This document shows, one piece after another, positions 34,417 through 47,067 of a stretch of 64,000 nt of DNA. The stretch comes from Lyophyllum atratum. Lineage: Eukaryota; Basidiomycota; Agaricomycetes; Agaricales; Lyophyllaceae. Each line of letters starts with the position of its first letter. Position 1 is the stretch's first letter. The notes below the pieces were generated by a model. The model saw nothing but the letters and a program-made list of their open reading frames with translations. It did no database searches and was not told where the DNA came from. The stretch lies in NCBI GenBank assembly GCA_014905825.1, contig JACGCN010000047.1, positions 290,950 to 354,949 of the forward strand. The letters are read 5' to 3'. A program made the position numbers and the translations under genes.

Positions 34417-37400
34417 GCTGCGTTCACGCCGGCCAGTAACATGATGCCCTTGTGCCTAGATCGTTAAGTTAATACGCCCTACCGCCCGACCCTCTTTGCC
34501 TACACTAAATCCGTGCCCTCGGCTCCAAACAATTATTCCCTCCAAGCTCTGGTTTCTTGTTCCTTTACCTTCAGCAGAGCCCCTTCACGCCCATCGTATT
34601 CGATGCCATTCACAAACCCTTACTTACTTCTGTCATGTACCATCACGGTGCTCTCACCATTCTTGCCCCACGTTAACGCGGACTATTTTCCGACTATTTA
34701 TTCCGCTGTTCCGCATTTCTAGGACCGAGACGACTTGAAATAACTCCCGGTTTTTTTCTCTGCCTTGGGCAGGCCGTGTCGTAGGACCCACCACCTCACC
34801 CCATCATCCCACCTTGTTTATAGCCCCTCCGTCCTTAGGCTTCTGGACACGGTTTCAGACGCTAGCGCCTGCACCGCCAAGCTGACTGGCATTCCCTTTC
34901 GGCGTATCTATACATGTGTATTGGCATGGTTTTTTTATTACTTTTTAAAAAGATCTTGAAGCTGCTCTGTGTAATGAATAAACCTGCATTCGACCGACCG
35001 GATTCCTGCGACGTGTACAGGTTTCAGATAAGTGTCTACTTCTGATGATAGTCTTGGCCAGTTCTGTGTGGCGGGAGAAGAAGAGGCAGAGTCGCACAGT
35101 GGCAGGTGGCAGGTAGCGCACAGGCCATGATTCCAACTTCTATGTGGCTGGCTCCCGGTGAGAAGCGAAGGGCTGACAGGCATCACGGCGTGACTGGACT
35201 TAGAGGGACGTGGGCAGGGCTCAAGGCCCTGTAGCGCATGGTTCTACGGGTTTAAGTATGTATGCGTCGGATTTGACACTATTAGTATTTGACACACGCG
35301 AGATGTGCAGGGCATTGGCCGCGGCGTTATGCACCGGCAATTTATCCACGTTTATACTCTCGTACCGCAGCTTGACGCTTCAGCGCTTGAGCGTTCGCGC
35401 AGTGACTAGACGAGAGCCTTCTTGTCAGACTGCGATGCACTTGTATGTCACTTCAAGGCGCGGAAAAATACATGGGATGAATGCTGATCGCGTTGATCGA
35501 CACCTGTTCTTGTATTGTGAATTGCACTGGTACTATCAAAGTTGTAACGTCAATGTGATCTTCTACAGATTCCGCTCTGTACCTTTGAGCGCGACGTGCT
35601 GCGCTAGAGTTACTGTTTACCCTAAGGTCTATGAAATTGCGGGTTCTGACATAAACTTTATGTCCTCCTTGGGCACCGGTTCAGCATTGCGTCGCTGGGC
35701 GGGCGTCAACGAGAAAATCTTGAGCGAGTAAGGTTTTTCGCTGACATGACGCGGGTACATAGTGGTAGCCATACGCTCGCGTGCACGTTAGGTTTCTGAC
35801 ATAGGAATGAATGATGATATATGTTGAAACGCTGATATTCGGCGAGTTAGACGCACCGGTGGTAGGCCATGAGCGGTGTTCCAGGTGCAGGGCGGATGAT
35901 CTTGAGACACCGGACCCTGGATTGGCTCTGGCTACTCGAGGTACTGAGGGTCCGCGTCTGCCAGTGAGTCGCGGAGATATTTGTGTTTTCTCGAGGGCCG
36001 CAAAGCTTCCGGATTTTGCAACGAATTCGCCGACAACATTCAATCATGGACGCAGTCGAGACTTGGCAGCAGCTTTAAGAAAGGACACAGCGTTTAAGTC
36101 TGTCCCAATTGTGCTGTGAGAGTCTGTCTTGGGCGCAAAAGAAAGAAGGCCTCAGAACCTCACCAATTGTCGAGACGATCAAGCCGAAGAAGCGTACACA
36201 TGATGAAACCTGTACTGGAAGGTTGTCAACGAGTAATGAGATATTCCTGGTCCGCGAGGCGGCTGGAATAGAAGTTATGTGTTGAGGGGTGTTAACGCGC
36301 CTGCCTATGAACAGTCTCATGGATTGTCCCCGCGACGAATGTATCGAAATGCGCTAATTTGAGTAGCATGTATAGTGCAAACAAAAACAGTCGGTGTCAC
36401 CTATACGACAAAACAACACGTAAATCAAAACAGACCTAAGGCTTTGGGAGCAAAGTGGACCCGCAACCGTGTTTCTTTTGTTGGGGAAAACATGTGAGAA
36501 TGAGATGCCGACACTAGACGCACAAAACATCAGTGTCGGGCACTCTTTGGTAACCGGGACCTTCCTTCGTCGTCTTGAAATAGTCCAGATGCACAGAGGT
36601 CGCTCAATCAGCATGCATGAGCACCGACATGACAGCATTTGACGGAAGTTACGAAGGCATATGTATACTCCATGTCGGACTGCATGTGATCCGTCTCGAG
36701 GACAGTATACATCATCCCAAGAATCATCCATAGCCAAGCATCACTTTAACTTCCATAGTTTCCAAGGTACATGCATCGCGGACTCGTCGAACAAGTCAAG
36801 GCTGATAGGGTACAAGGGCCGCCCATGTCGTCAGATAGACAAGATCCCTGGGCAAACTGAATGAAGACCTGTTGATATCAGAAGATTTATCTTCTCAAAC
36901 ATGGTGTTGTATTCAGGATGCGCAACATGACTTCATGATGCGCGCTGAGAAGTAGAACAAAAGGCACGGATCGACACATGGAATGGAACCATCAAGTGCG
37001 GGGAAAGCATAGTAACGGTCAAACGTCTCGACTTTTTGTGTGATGACTGATGAGCAGTTATAACTGCCAATCTCCTCAAAGATCACTAGTAGATGTCACC
37101 GTCAAAGCCTGAAAGGGATCTCGAGCCTTCATAGGGTGATATAGACTGGTGCTGCTTTGACCGTGGGACTCTGAAGGCGAAAGCAACTTCGAAAACGCCG
37201 TCGAATGCAACGACCACGTGGTATGCACCTCTCCAACTTGTAGCGAGGAACGATGAAACCGCGGAACCCTGGGCCATAAAAATTCAAAGTAGATAGGAGA
37301 AATCGTACCGAAAGAGTGTCATCGAGATTCGATAATCTTGCGCTCATTCCAGAAATTCGACGAACGGTTGTCCTCGGAGTCGGTGGCATTGCCATCTCGT

Positions 37401-38228
37401 CAAAAAATCCAGTGGCCAGTCGAGAGGGAACCACAATTAACAGATAGGTTGACGTCGGTAGGGCCTGCGGTGCAGAACCTCCGACTGAGTCATGGTCTGA
37501 GTGTTTGCCCAGTCTACCGTTTGTGGCAGGAATATTCTATTGGAGAATGAAGACACAGCAAGGGAGCACTTGGTATGCTCTAGAAGCTGGGGTGGCTATA
37601 CATGCACGCACTTCCCGCCGGCTATGCAAGACTGAAGAAAGAGAGATAGGGCTGAGGGCAAGCAGGATGAAAGAAATGAGAGGAGCGCTCCTGCATTGCC
37701 ACAAACACGCTGCAGATTTTGGCTGCTTTTGGGTGGAGATCATGCGGGAAGCACAGCTTTTCTTGCCAAAAATTCAGCCGAAAATCGAACGAACCTGATT
37801 TATATTGGACCTTGATCTGTCCGCATTTGGACACCATCTTTGGATCGAGTATATATGATCACGATCGTAAGGTACCCGATTTCCAACCCATCCCCTCCTC
37901 CTCAGTAAGCTGCTGAACGGCGCAGTCGACGGGACACGGGCTCCTGCATATCTCTACGAGACTTTCTTCCAGCTTTATCACGCGTTGTCGGCGCCACACC
38001 ATCTGTCAACGGTGCCAAATTCTGTCACGGCATCGGTAGAGCATCCAAACAAAACCCTTGTACTTCACACCCTGTGCCTTTTCTTATCCTTCGCTCTCTG
38101 ATCCCTCATTTTCAGATCCTGAGCTCTCGTGCTTACGTGCTCTCTCGTAGGTTTCCTTCATTGTCGCACAGAAGGTTTGCAAACCCTGCCGTACTCCGCG
38201 GAAACCTCATCAAGCTCGAGTAAACAGC
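34417..38228. other. 3.8 kb gene-poor interval
   Basis: The first 0.5 kb is pyrimidine-rich with a polyadenylation-type AATAAA near 34978, consistent with the 3' UTR of the membrane-protein gene. The rest holds only unconvincing frames, the longest of 173 codons (35210-35731, +), without motifs or splice logic. The last 0.2 kb before 38229 looks like a pyrimidine-rich leader of the Zn2Cys6 gene. Confidence 0.5.
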
Positions 38229-41200
38229 ATGTCCAATTCTTACAATAACAATCAGTCCTGGGGACAGCAGCAAGGCACCTTTGGACAAACCCGCCAGCCC
38301 ACACAGATGAAGGACTTTGACTTCACCGCAATGTCTGGGTCACCCGACGATGCCCAGCAGCATGCCCCGTCACAGGGCTCCTATGGTTATCATCCATCCC
38401 AGCTACAGCTCCCCGCAGGCAATGGAAGTGGTTCGAACGTACTACACTCCAGTTTCTCCTCCAACCAAGCCCAATCGCGATCAGGACCATTTGGCACGGC
38501 AGCTCCTGCGAAGTCTGGAAATTTCGGCCAGACCGTGGAATACAGCATGTTCTCCAACCCTTCGCCCGATCAGCTCACTTGGAATGACCCAAACGTCTTC
38601 TCCTATGGAAAGCCTATCCCGAACACCAACAACTTCAACGGACCCAGCTTCAATGGTACGGCTGAAAGTACCTACCTTGCATCCAATCTATCGTCATCAC
38701 CCAGCGCCATGCAGGATGCATTCCCTCAGCAATCTGTGCCAAGTACCCTCTCACCGTCCTCACACTACTCCCTAGCACCCACACCAACGACGTCGGATCC
38801 TAGGGCTAAGCGGCCGCGTGCCCAGACTCACCAGGATTCCAGGGAGGATGATCAAGACGTATCGGATGCAAAAGATACTGCCAAGGCAAAGGCGTAAGTC
38901 CCAGGTGTTGATGATTTTACATGATATCTGACCGATGCTGTCACTTCAGTGGGGCCTGTGGCCGGTGCAAGAACCTGAAGGTTAAATGCGAATTCAAAAC
39001 CGATACCGACCCGTGCAAACGGTGTTTGAATGGCGGACACGATTGCATCATTCCTGGACGTAAGAAGCGTCGAACACCTCCGTAAGTCTCAACCCCCAAT
39101 CAAGGTTTATATTTTACTCATCGACCGCCAGAAAACGCGAGCATCTTCTCAATCAGATCCGTGAGCAGGCTGCACAAATCAAAGAACTTATGATACAGCT
39201 GGAAACAACTGGCACACGTCGCCGTCGTCCATCATCCGCTGGATCAGAGTATTTCGCGTCTTCTTCGGCTGTGCAGTCTCCCCTGCTCTCACCTTCCAGC
39301 ACCCACACGTCTTTGCTTTCATCTGATACTCCGTCTACCCCTGGAGATGCTGATTCAGCAGCTAACAAGGCTGTTGAGGACTGGATCGCAAAGGCTAAAC
39401 AAAGTTTCGAAGAGTTTGATGTCTTCATTGGTGTCGGAGGTGCCGGCATGCCTAAAAGCTACCTTGTGGATGAGGATCTCGAGAATCCTGAGTCTGACTA
39501 CGAAGACTACGTAGACATTGACGACCGTTCTGAGGGTGATCATAGCGACTACGAGTTTGCAGTCGAGCACCACGACGGAGAGGAGCATGGTAATGATCAA
39601 GGCACTCTGCGACACAAGGCTTCCTCGTCTAGCCTCAGCACCGATGGTACTGGCGTGCCAGGGCATTCTCGCAAAAAGCACAGTGGTGAAAGCTCGAAGC
39701 TAGCTATTCTACCTGGTGGAGCAGCTCCATTCGGACTCTTTGGTGACTTGAGCTTGAAGACACAAAAGAAGCGAGGGAGCGGCTCAGAGGTCGAAGAGGA
39801 CGACAAAGCACCTGGCATTGCCAACACGAACTTCTTCAGACCCAGTGCGTTTTCTGACTTCCTCTTCTCTATCGTCCTTGCTCACCTCGTTTTGTCATCT
39901 AGCACCAGGCCCCGAGGCCATGGATAAGCGTTTAGAAAATTTCCAGCATCCTCCTCAAATTCTTACTCGCAAAATTGTAACACCGAAGGAGGCAGAGGAC
40001 CTTTTCAAAATGTGCGCTTCCAGGTGTTGTCGGTGATATTCAAACTGATGTAATTTCTAGTTACTTTGAACGGATGAACCTTTCGGTCTCCCTCCTTGAT
40101 CCCGTCCTCTACACCGCGCAGCGGACTTGCTACCGCAGTCCTTTCCTGTTTACCGTCAGTACGTATCGCGTCAATTCTCTGATATCTTGTCGCAAGCCCT
40201 CATCGGGATATCACAGTCTGTGCAATCGCTTCTAGATTCTACTCGCAACGCCCAGAGCTGTACCAACAACTGATGCAGTATGCCCAGCATTCGGCTGGCA
40301 TGGCCCTTATCAGCGGTCACAAGAACGTCGAGATGTGTCAAGCCTACATCTTATTGAGTTTATACCCGGTGCCCGCTAAAAGATGGGAAGACCAACGAAG
40401 CTGGCTCTATCTCGGTTTGGCTATCAGGTGAGCGATTTAATGTACACTAAACGGGAGGAACTATTCTCACCCTCCATACAGAACTGCAACCGACCTAAAC
40501 CTGCATCTACCAAATACCGCCAAACCACTGAATGAGAACCACGCCCGGGAAATGCTTAACCGAACTCGCGTGTGGCTGAACTGCTTCAATCTTGACCGAT
40601 CTACGGGTTCGCAATATGGGAAGCCGCCGATCATCAGCAGCTCGGACTACATGGCGAACCACTCCGAGAACTGGTGGAAGAGTTCGCCGTACAACATGAA
40701 GAACTTTGATATCCAGATCTGCGCTTACAACGCCGAGCTGAAGGTCATGGCAGGCTTCATCGCAAAAATATACAGCGACCCTGACCATCCGACGGGGCTG
40801 AACAAGGTCCGTCTCCCACACTACTCTTTCTTCCAATGTGTTTAGTATTGACCATGATTTAGGAGGTGGATTTCGAGAAAATCGCAACAGAAACCGATGA
40901 CGAGCTCAAGAGGCTCGGGGACAAGTGGATGGCGATCCTGGAGACGACGGATATGAGCGATCCTCAAAATCGCTTCCGCACGGGTCTGCTCCGGCTTGCA
41001 TACCCATATGCGCGACTTATTGCTCTATCATATGGCTTCCAACACGCGTTCGGAAAGAATCATACTGATGAGAATCCGTTCTTGACCAGGGTATGTGATG
41101 TTTTGTCTCACCTGCAATGAAAGGCTGATGTATCTTATAGTGTCTGAACGCGGCCTTTGACGTTGTTCTCCCTGTTCTCGATGACCTCTGCCGACCCAGT

Positions 41201-42071
41201 CAAAGTATGTCCTTACCATCAGATTCCACAAGCCGAAAATGACTTCTATTCGCTAGGAATATACTTCCGTCATGGGCCTGAGGCGCAAAGTGTATTCGTC
41301 ACCTTCGCATCTGCTTTCTTGGTCAAAGTATGCTACCTTTCCTACCCCGTCTACGCTTGTACTGAACATAATCTAGCTTTTGCAACCAAAATTCAATACC
41401 TATTTGACCGTCGAGAAGCGCCTCGAGATCCGCGAGGTCGTTCAACGGGTTGTCGACCTTCTAGGATCCGAGGAAATTGCCATCGACGATCGCCATGGAC
41501 CCAAGCTCTACGCCAAGTTCCTCAAAGGGCTCTTAGCAGCACCCATGGCTCGAGTTGACCCCATCCCAGCCTCGAATGGATTGCGGAAAGGGCGGACTTC
41601 TTCAAACAACTCCCAAACCACCGAAAGCCCCGCAGATATCCACGCCCCCTCCTCTTTCGATCGCGCTTCGCGGGGCAGCTCCTCGCTCTCTCCGGCTCCT
41701 CGACAGGAAGCTCTATCGTTTGATAGCTTCGCGCCTGTTGGAGCGGTCGACCCCTACGCACCTGGACTCGCGGGCGCGCTCCATCTTGGAAACACCGATG
41801 ACGGTGGGTTGAACATGGACTTCTTCCAGCCGCCGCTGCCCTTCGATGAGGCGATCATGCATAGCATCCAATCGCTCACCGACCCAGGTGTGTGGCACGA
41901 TACGACCTTGCCTAGTATGTTCATTCCTGATATGCCTTTTTAAACGTTGCCTGACTTGAAACTTCACTAGCTGATTTCTGGAATCCGTTCCAACAAGCTC
42001 TTGATATGGATTATCGGCCTCAGGATTCAGTCATGTACTCTGAGCAGTATATGACTGGTGTACAACATTAG
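38229..42071 (+). CDS. Zn2Cys6 fungal transcription factor (PriB-like)
   Basis: A nuclear DNA-binding regulator. Residues 1-222 are Gln/Ser/Pro-rich and disordered, ending in KRPRAQTHQDSREDD. After an intron near 38898-38950 the binuclear zinc cluster reads ACGRCKNLKVKCEF...CKRCLNGGHDCIIPGRKKR, with six Cys. The coiled coil LLNQIREQAAQIKELMIQLE follows, then an acidic linker, then the fungal-specific regulatory domain: LSVSLLDPVLYTAQRTCYRSPFLF, SAGMALISGHKNVEMCQAYILLSLY, RSWLYLGLAIRTATDLNLHLP and LNRTRVWLNCFNLDRSTGSQYGKPP. Near the C-terminus are KRLEIREVVQRVVDLLG and DIHAPSSFD. The preferred end, after the last intron, is MTGVQH (TAG 42069-42071). If that intron is kept, the protein ends at MFIPDMPF (41943). 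The overall layout matches the PriB regulator of Lentinula; that link is from memory. Confidence 0.85.
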
Positions 42072-42354
42072 TGATCGACGCAATTTTTCCTTTTCTGACA
42101 TGCAATATGGTTTTCTCGCGACACGCATAATTTATATCTCGTACCTTGTAATATTGTTTTTTACGTTTGTTCAAATTGCTTTCCGCTCTCACTCCTCTGT
42201 ACATGCTTGATTTGTAGATTGTACTAGATTGTACCTACCCATGTACAATGAACGCTCGCGAAGGGAAAATAACATTAGATTCGTAACAATTTATACATAG
42301 ATGATACTCGTCGTGTGAGGTGTGGACGAAAGATCAAGGTCTCTACCATGAAGC
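42072..42354. other. 3' ends of convergent genes
   Basis: An AT-rich 283 bp spacer between the Zn2Cys6 gene (+) and the first dehydrogenase gene (-). It has no open frame of note and is probably shared 3' UTR. Confidence 0.5.
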
Positions 42355-44907
42355 TCACAACCTTGCATTCTTCGGCATCGCCCTCAGCGCCTGCCGTACA
42401 CCGAGATCGGCCAACACGTCCTCGGCGCCACCAAGAAGCGCGTCGAATGGGATAGTACGATGGTACTGTCAACATGTTAGAAGATAACTCCCCGGCCCAG
42501 ATATAGAAAAACGAACGTGTTCAATGTACTGTCCCATGCCAGTTGCTGTGATACCGCGTCCACCAAAGACCTGCACGGCATCCCGGGCTGTTTCTTGCCC
42601 ACAGCCTGTACAGTAGGCTTTCAAAAACGCGATTTGCCTTCGAATGTCGTGAGCCATTTGTTACGTGTTACGAAGGGACTTCAACAAAGACATACCCTGC
42701 CAGCTTGCTTGCTTGCTGCTTGTACGACTTGGGAGGCAGTTTCAGTACAAACAAATTCCAGAACTAAAAGGATGACACAAACCATGTTGCACATCTGATA
42801 CGTGATGTTCTCCAGCCAGTGTTGCGTAGCTATATTGAAATATGAGCACAACGTCAAAAGATGGTGGAGCAGGAAGAACGCACTTTCTGCACGATCGATC
42901 ATTGCCGCTAGCTTTGCCCTGACGACGGCCTGTGCATTCAACGGCTTTCCGAACACCTTTCGCTGCGTGGTCCACCTAGGAGAGAGTGTCAGACATTCAT
43001 GGCTGAAATACGAGTGCCTGGAGGCCCACTGACTTAAGGCATTCCTCAACTGATAGGTCGGTCGTCTTAGTGAATTGTTTTACAACCCATTTGCATAGAA
43101 CTCACCAATTCCGCGTTGACTTCTTGCTGAAGCACAACACATAACCCATCGCTCATGGTTGAAGTTACTACGTAGCAGTTTGGTTTAGCCACAGAAGTAT
43201 CGACCCAGGGTTGACTAACCTGAGTATCACGAAAATGCCACCGCCTTCTTCACCGAGCGTGTTGCCTACAGGCACCCTGGCGTTATCAAAGGTGATAAAA
43301 GCCGTCCCGGCTACGGAGGAGTAGCTAGTTTTGATTTGTTTCGTCTTGACACCGGGGACACGCTCAACGAGGATGACAGTAAACCCGTCCTATATGCCAG
43401 ATTAGTAGATGTGATATATGACTTTTTCAATGTCCATACCTCGGTCTTGCAGCCCACTGTGAAGTAGTCCGAGAATCTGCGCAAGGCCGTAAGTGACAGG
43501 TCGCAGGTAGCGCTCGTACTTACGTTCCGTTGGTGATCCATTTCTTGGTACCTGGTCGAGATCAGATGTTGATCAGCAGCCATTTTCAATGGCCATGATA
43601 TCGGCGTACCATTGATAATCCACTCCTTCCCGTCCTCGCTTTTCACAGCGTTGGTCTGCATACCCATTACATCACTACCAGCCTGAGCCTCCGATATCGC
43701 CAAGCAAATGAACTTCTTCCCTTCGAGCACTTCTGGGACGACTCTGGCTTTGAGTTCCTCGCTGCCAAAATTGAGAACAGGAGGAAGCCCGATAACCATT
43801 CCACCCATGAGACCTGCATTGGAAACCGTAAGGTGAATTATTCTAACTGTTTAAACCAGTCGTGAAAGCGTACCGTCGCCGTAGCCGCGCAATGATGAAC
43901 GAGCAAACTCTTGGGTGATGATCAGCTACAAGGAGGGTTTATTAACTCGGGATGGGGTCAGAATGGGTAGGCGCTACCTCATGGAAGTAGTCGAACTCTT
44001 CGGGCTTGACAATGCCGTTCATGAGTTTCCTCCCCAGAAGGTGCTTGCCGGGACCCAATCGCATAGCATGCAAGTTCAATTCACTACCAACATATGAGGA
44101 TCGGCTTATATTCCCAACAGAAACAGAGTAAAGGGGTAGGACGTACGCCATTTTGTCGATCACGCTCTGTGAGGGCGGCTTTCCATCTTCCTCTCGCGCC
44201 TTGAGGAGGGAGTTGGATTATATATACCGTGAATAACGCAGGAACATACGATAGCATCCGGATAGACATAATTGTCCATGAACAGTCTGACCTCCTTCTG
44301 AAACTTTCGATGGTTCTGTGGAATGGCGACTCTTTAGATGGGACCCAACCCCAGATAGAGAGAAGACGTACCTCGGTGAAATAGGGACTATGGTATCCCG
44401 CGGTGAGCCATGTCGGCTCAGCATATGGGACGGTGCTCAGTTCTCCCGGTATCCGACCATGTATCGTCGGTTTCTCTCCAGCAATAATACCAATTTGAAG
44501 CCGTGCGTATTGCGGCTTTTCTAAGACTTCGTGGCGATGGAGGCCGTAGAAAGTTTCGGTTGCATCTTGCCCAGCTATAAGGGGTCTACGCGTTCAATAG
44601 CGTCCCTTCGTGCCCTATTGAAACACATACCGATGTCGGGCTCAAGGAGGACGGAGGCACCGCCGGGATGCATATTCTTGAATCTGGTGAGGTCATAGAC
44701 CTTAGCGTCGATGATTACCCACTAGGTGGCCAAGTCAGTCAGTTTCTTGGCTATTTGGAGAAAGGTGCGCCGGCTAGACCTACCAAATCGTCAGGTTTGT
44801 TGTGCTTCAGCGTTGTGATCTCAGTCTATGATGGAATGATTCAGAACCATGAGTTTACCCACTTTTGAAACCTCTTCTCTTGTAATCGGTGTATCCTTTG
44901 AGGCCAT
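42355..44907 (-). CDS. Cytochrome b5-acyl-CoA dehydrogenase fusion, copy 1
   Basis: An FAD enzyme expected to make a 2,3-trans-enoyl-CoA from an acyl-CoA, carrying its own heme domain. Start MASKDTPITREEVSK (ATG 44907). The cytochrome b5 domain (about residues 5-85) has KVYDLTRF, heme ligands HPGG and GLHRHEV, and AGQDATETFYG. The linker PYAEPTWLTAGYHSPY leads into the dehydrogenase: AMRLGPGKHLLG, MVIGLPPVLNFGSEEL, flavoprotein signature AISEAQAGSDVMG, KKWITNGT, FSDYFTVGCKTE, RKVFGKPLNAQAVVR and FGGRGITATGMGQYIEH. The end is ALRAMPKNARL. The final ARL fits peroxisomal PTS1. The protein is about 520 residues in many short exons, intact in this reading. By sequence and intron positions it groups with copy 5 rather than copies 2-4. 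It is the only copy on the minus strand and lies beside the racemase-like gene. Confidence 0.9.
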
Positions 44908-45197
44908 TTTGAGAGATAGATATGGATTCTAGGAACTGGCCGCTGTTTATATTTACAGACTCGGAGCCGCGCTAAAGGAGCTGCTTCGCATGTGATTGAC
45001 TGCCAATCGGAATCCACGTGTTACCACGTGTTACCCCGCACTGCTAGTACCGGGCTCTTCACTCGCCGAACTTCCGATGTGCTCGATCCTTCTAAGATTA
45101 TGACGCTCATCACGATCATATTGCTAGGAACATAGATTGAAATTCGGAATATCATTAACGTCCAGGCTCGGTCCGCAGGATACTACATGCTAACCCT

Positions 45198-46760
45198 TCA
45201 AAGCTTGTGACCAGCACGAATGACTGAAGATCCTCCTTCTCCAAGCGCACCATCAATCGCAAGCTGTCTTATCTCTGCTTCCGTGAACTTTAAATCTTCG
45301 AGTACCTCTCTGGTGTGCTCTCCCGGAGAGAGGAGATATAACTGCTCGCCCGGAAATGACTTTCGAGGCTCTGATCCCGCTACTTGTGGGTGTGTGAGAG
45401 GAAAAGGCGTTTCAGGAGAGGTTGATGACCGGGCTTCCTCTGGTGAGAGTACAGGCAGTGCGCATGCATCAGTTCCTGCCCTTGCCAGTCAACATGATGC
45501 AATATTTAGGATGCGGCATACTTACCCTGAAAAACACCAGCCCAAAAGTCTCGTGTGTTTGTCTTGAACCCGTTGGTCAGAAAGGCTCTTAGCCTTGGCC
45601 ATTCCTCATGGTCTATTTGAGTCTGAGAGGTAGGTCGCCATGCATCCGCAACGAGGAAACCATTCGGTAAGGCAGCGAGGAAAGTGTTGACGAACACCTT
45701 GAAAAATTGCGGCTCGAGGCACCCAACCGACATATAGCGATTATCCTTGCAAACATAAATATCGTAAAATGGAGCCCCTCCGTCCAGGACGTTCTTCCCG
45801 CGTTCGTTGCCGAACAATGGGGAAGCGGGCATGAGAGAATGAATGAGGGGGAAAGCAGCAACATATCGTGCCCCAGAAACCTAGAAGGCGGATGAGAAGG
45901 CTATGTGACTTATGGGTGGGGACGAACCATATCCGCATTCACAATCTGTCCTCGTCCACTTTTCCCGCGCTGGATTAAAGCAAGAAGTATACCTAGTACG
46001 CATATTAAACCCCCTCCCGCAAAATCGGCAAGGAGGTTCAAGGGAAATGCTGGTTTCTCCGAGCCGGGCAGCATCTGCACGACCGTAACAACTGTTTAGA
46101 GACGGTTCAAACTGGCTGTATTTCCAGACTTACCGCCAAAGCACCACTGAGAGCAATATAATTTATATCATGGCCTGTTATACAAAGAGTGTCAGTCAAG
46201 CCTCGTAGATCAGAAAAATATTTCGTACCAGCCATGTCCTTCTGGGGGCCTAGCTATCGTCAGCCAATTGGATCTATGGGACATAGCATATCGCCGCACC
46301 CGTCCGTGGAAATCTGAATACATGGTGTCATCAGAGACCCGACACGAAATGGCAAAGACCTGACATACCCAACGATCCTTGCATATATTAATTTCGTATT
46401 TAAGCCCTGGTTCTTCCCATCTCCCAAAAACACTTCTGGTCCTAATCCAAGGCGTTCCATGACCCCTGGTCTGAACGGGTCAATCACAACATCCGCAGAA
46501 GATATCAACTTCTTCAGAGTCTCTCTACCACTGGGTATATTGGGATTTATAGCAATGGAGCGCTTCCCACGGCAGAGGACATCGGTGGAGACCGAGCCAG
46601 GTTTGTCTATGCGAGTGACGGTGGCGCCGTTGTCCGCCAGAATCAAACCAGCGTATGGACCGGGAGCTAGACCTCCAAACTACAATAAAAAATAAGTGGG
46701 ATTAGTTGACCAATGTAGTAAAGAACTCACCTCGACCACACTAAGACAGGATAGCGACAT
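45198..46760 (-). CDS. CoA-transferase family III protein, alpha-methylacyl-CoA racemase-like
   Basis: Members interconvert (2R)- and (2S)-2-methylacyl-CoA, needed before branched chains can be dehydrogenated; other members move CoA between acids. ATG at 46760 gives [10 protein letters not shown], spliced to [25 protein letters not shown], the N-terminal family block. [43 protein letters not shown], then [21 protein letters not shown] and [18 protein letters not shown] are classic racemase/CaiB blocks, including the Asp of GGAPFYD. The C-terminus [18 protein letters not shown] ends at AGHKL (TGA 45198-45200). HKL is a non-canonical PTS1 candidate. The protein is about 370-390 residues. Its position among five acyl-CoA dehydrogenases supports a joint role in branched acyl-CoA oxidation. 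Confidence 0.87.
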
Positions 46761-47067
46761 GATCGTCAAGAACCATGGCGGTTAACTGCAAACCCGGTCC
46801 GTCGCGGCTGTTCGTATTATCCTGACGCGTTACAGACAAGCAAAGACAAAGACACGAATTGGCCTCGTGACATTTTAGACGCGTCCTTCTGACTTCTACG
46901 CTTCTCCACGACCAATACTCCACAAGTACTGCACATTCTTCGCGCCATGTATCCACATGTATCCCCCTCTATCCCCTGAGAGGGCGGCCCGGGGCAGTAA
47001 TGAGGCGAAAACATTCCATTTAAACCCTTGCCAGCATGGGCTCAGTTCCCAACACGATTGAGCCGCA
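46761..47067. promoter_or_regulatory. Divergent promoter between racemase-like gene and GH79
   Basis: These 307 bp separate head-to-head start codons, so shared control is possible. No specific factor site could be assigned with confidence. Confidence 0.4.

Noticed and set aside
35210..35731. 173-codon plus-strand frame in the gene-poor interval.
   Set aside because: No motif, no promoter or splice context, and overlapping frames on the other strand are equally open; most likely chance.
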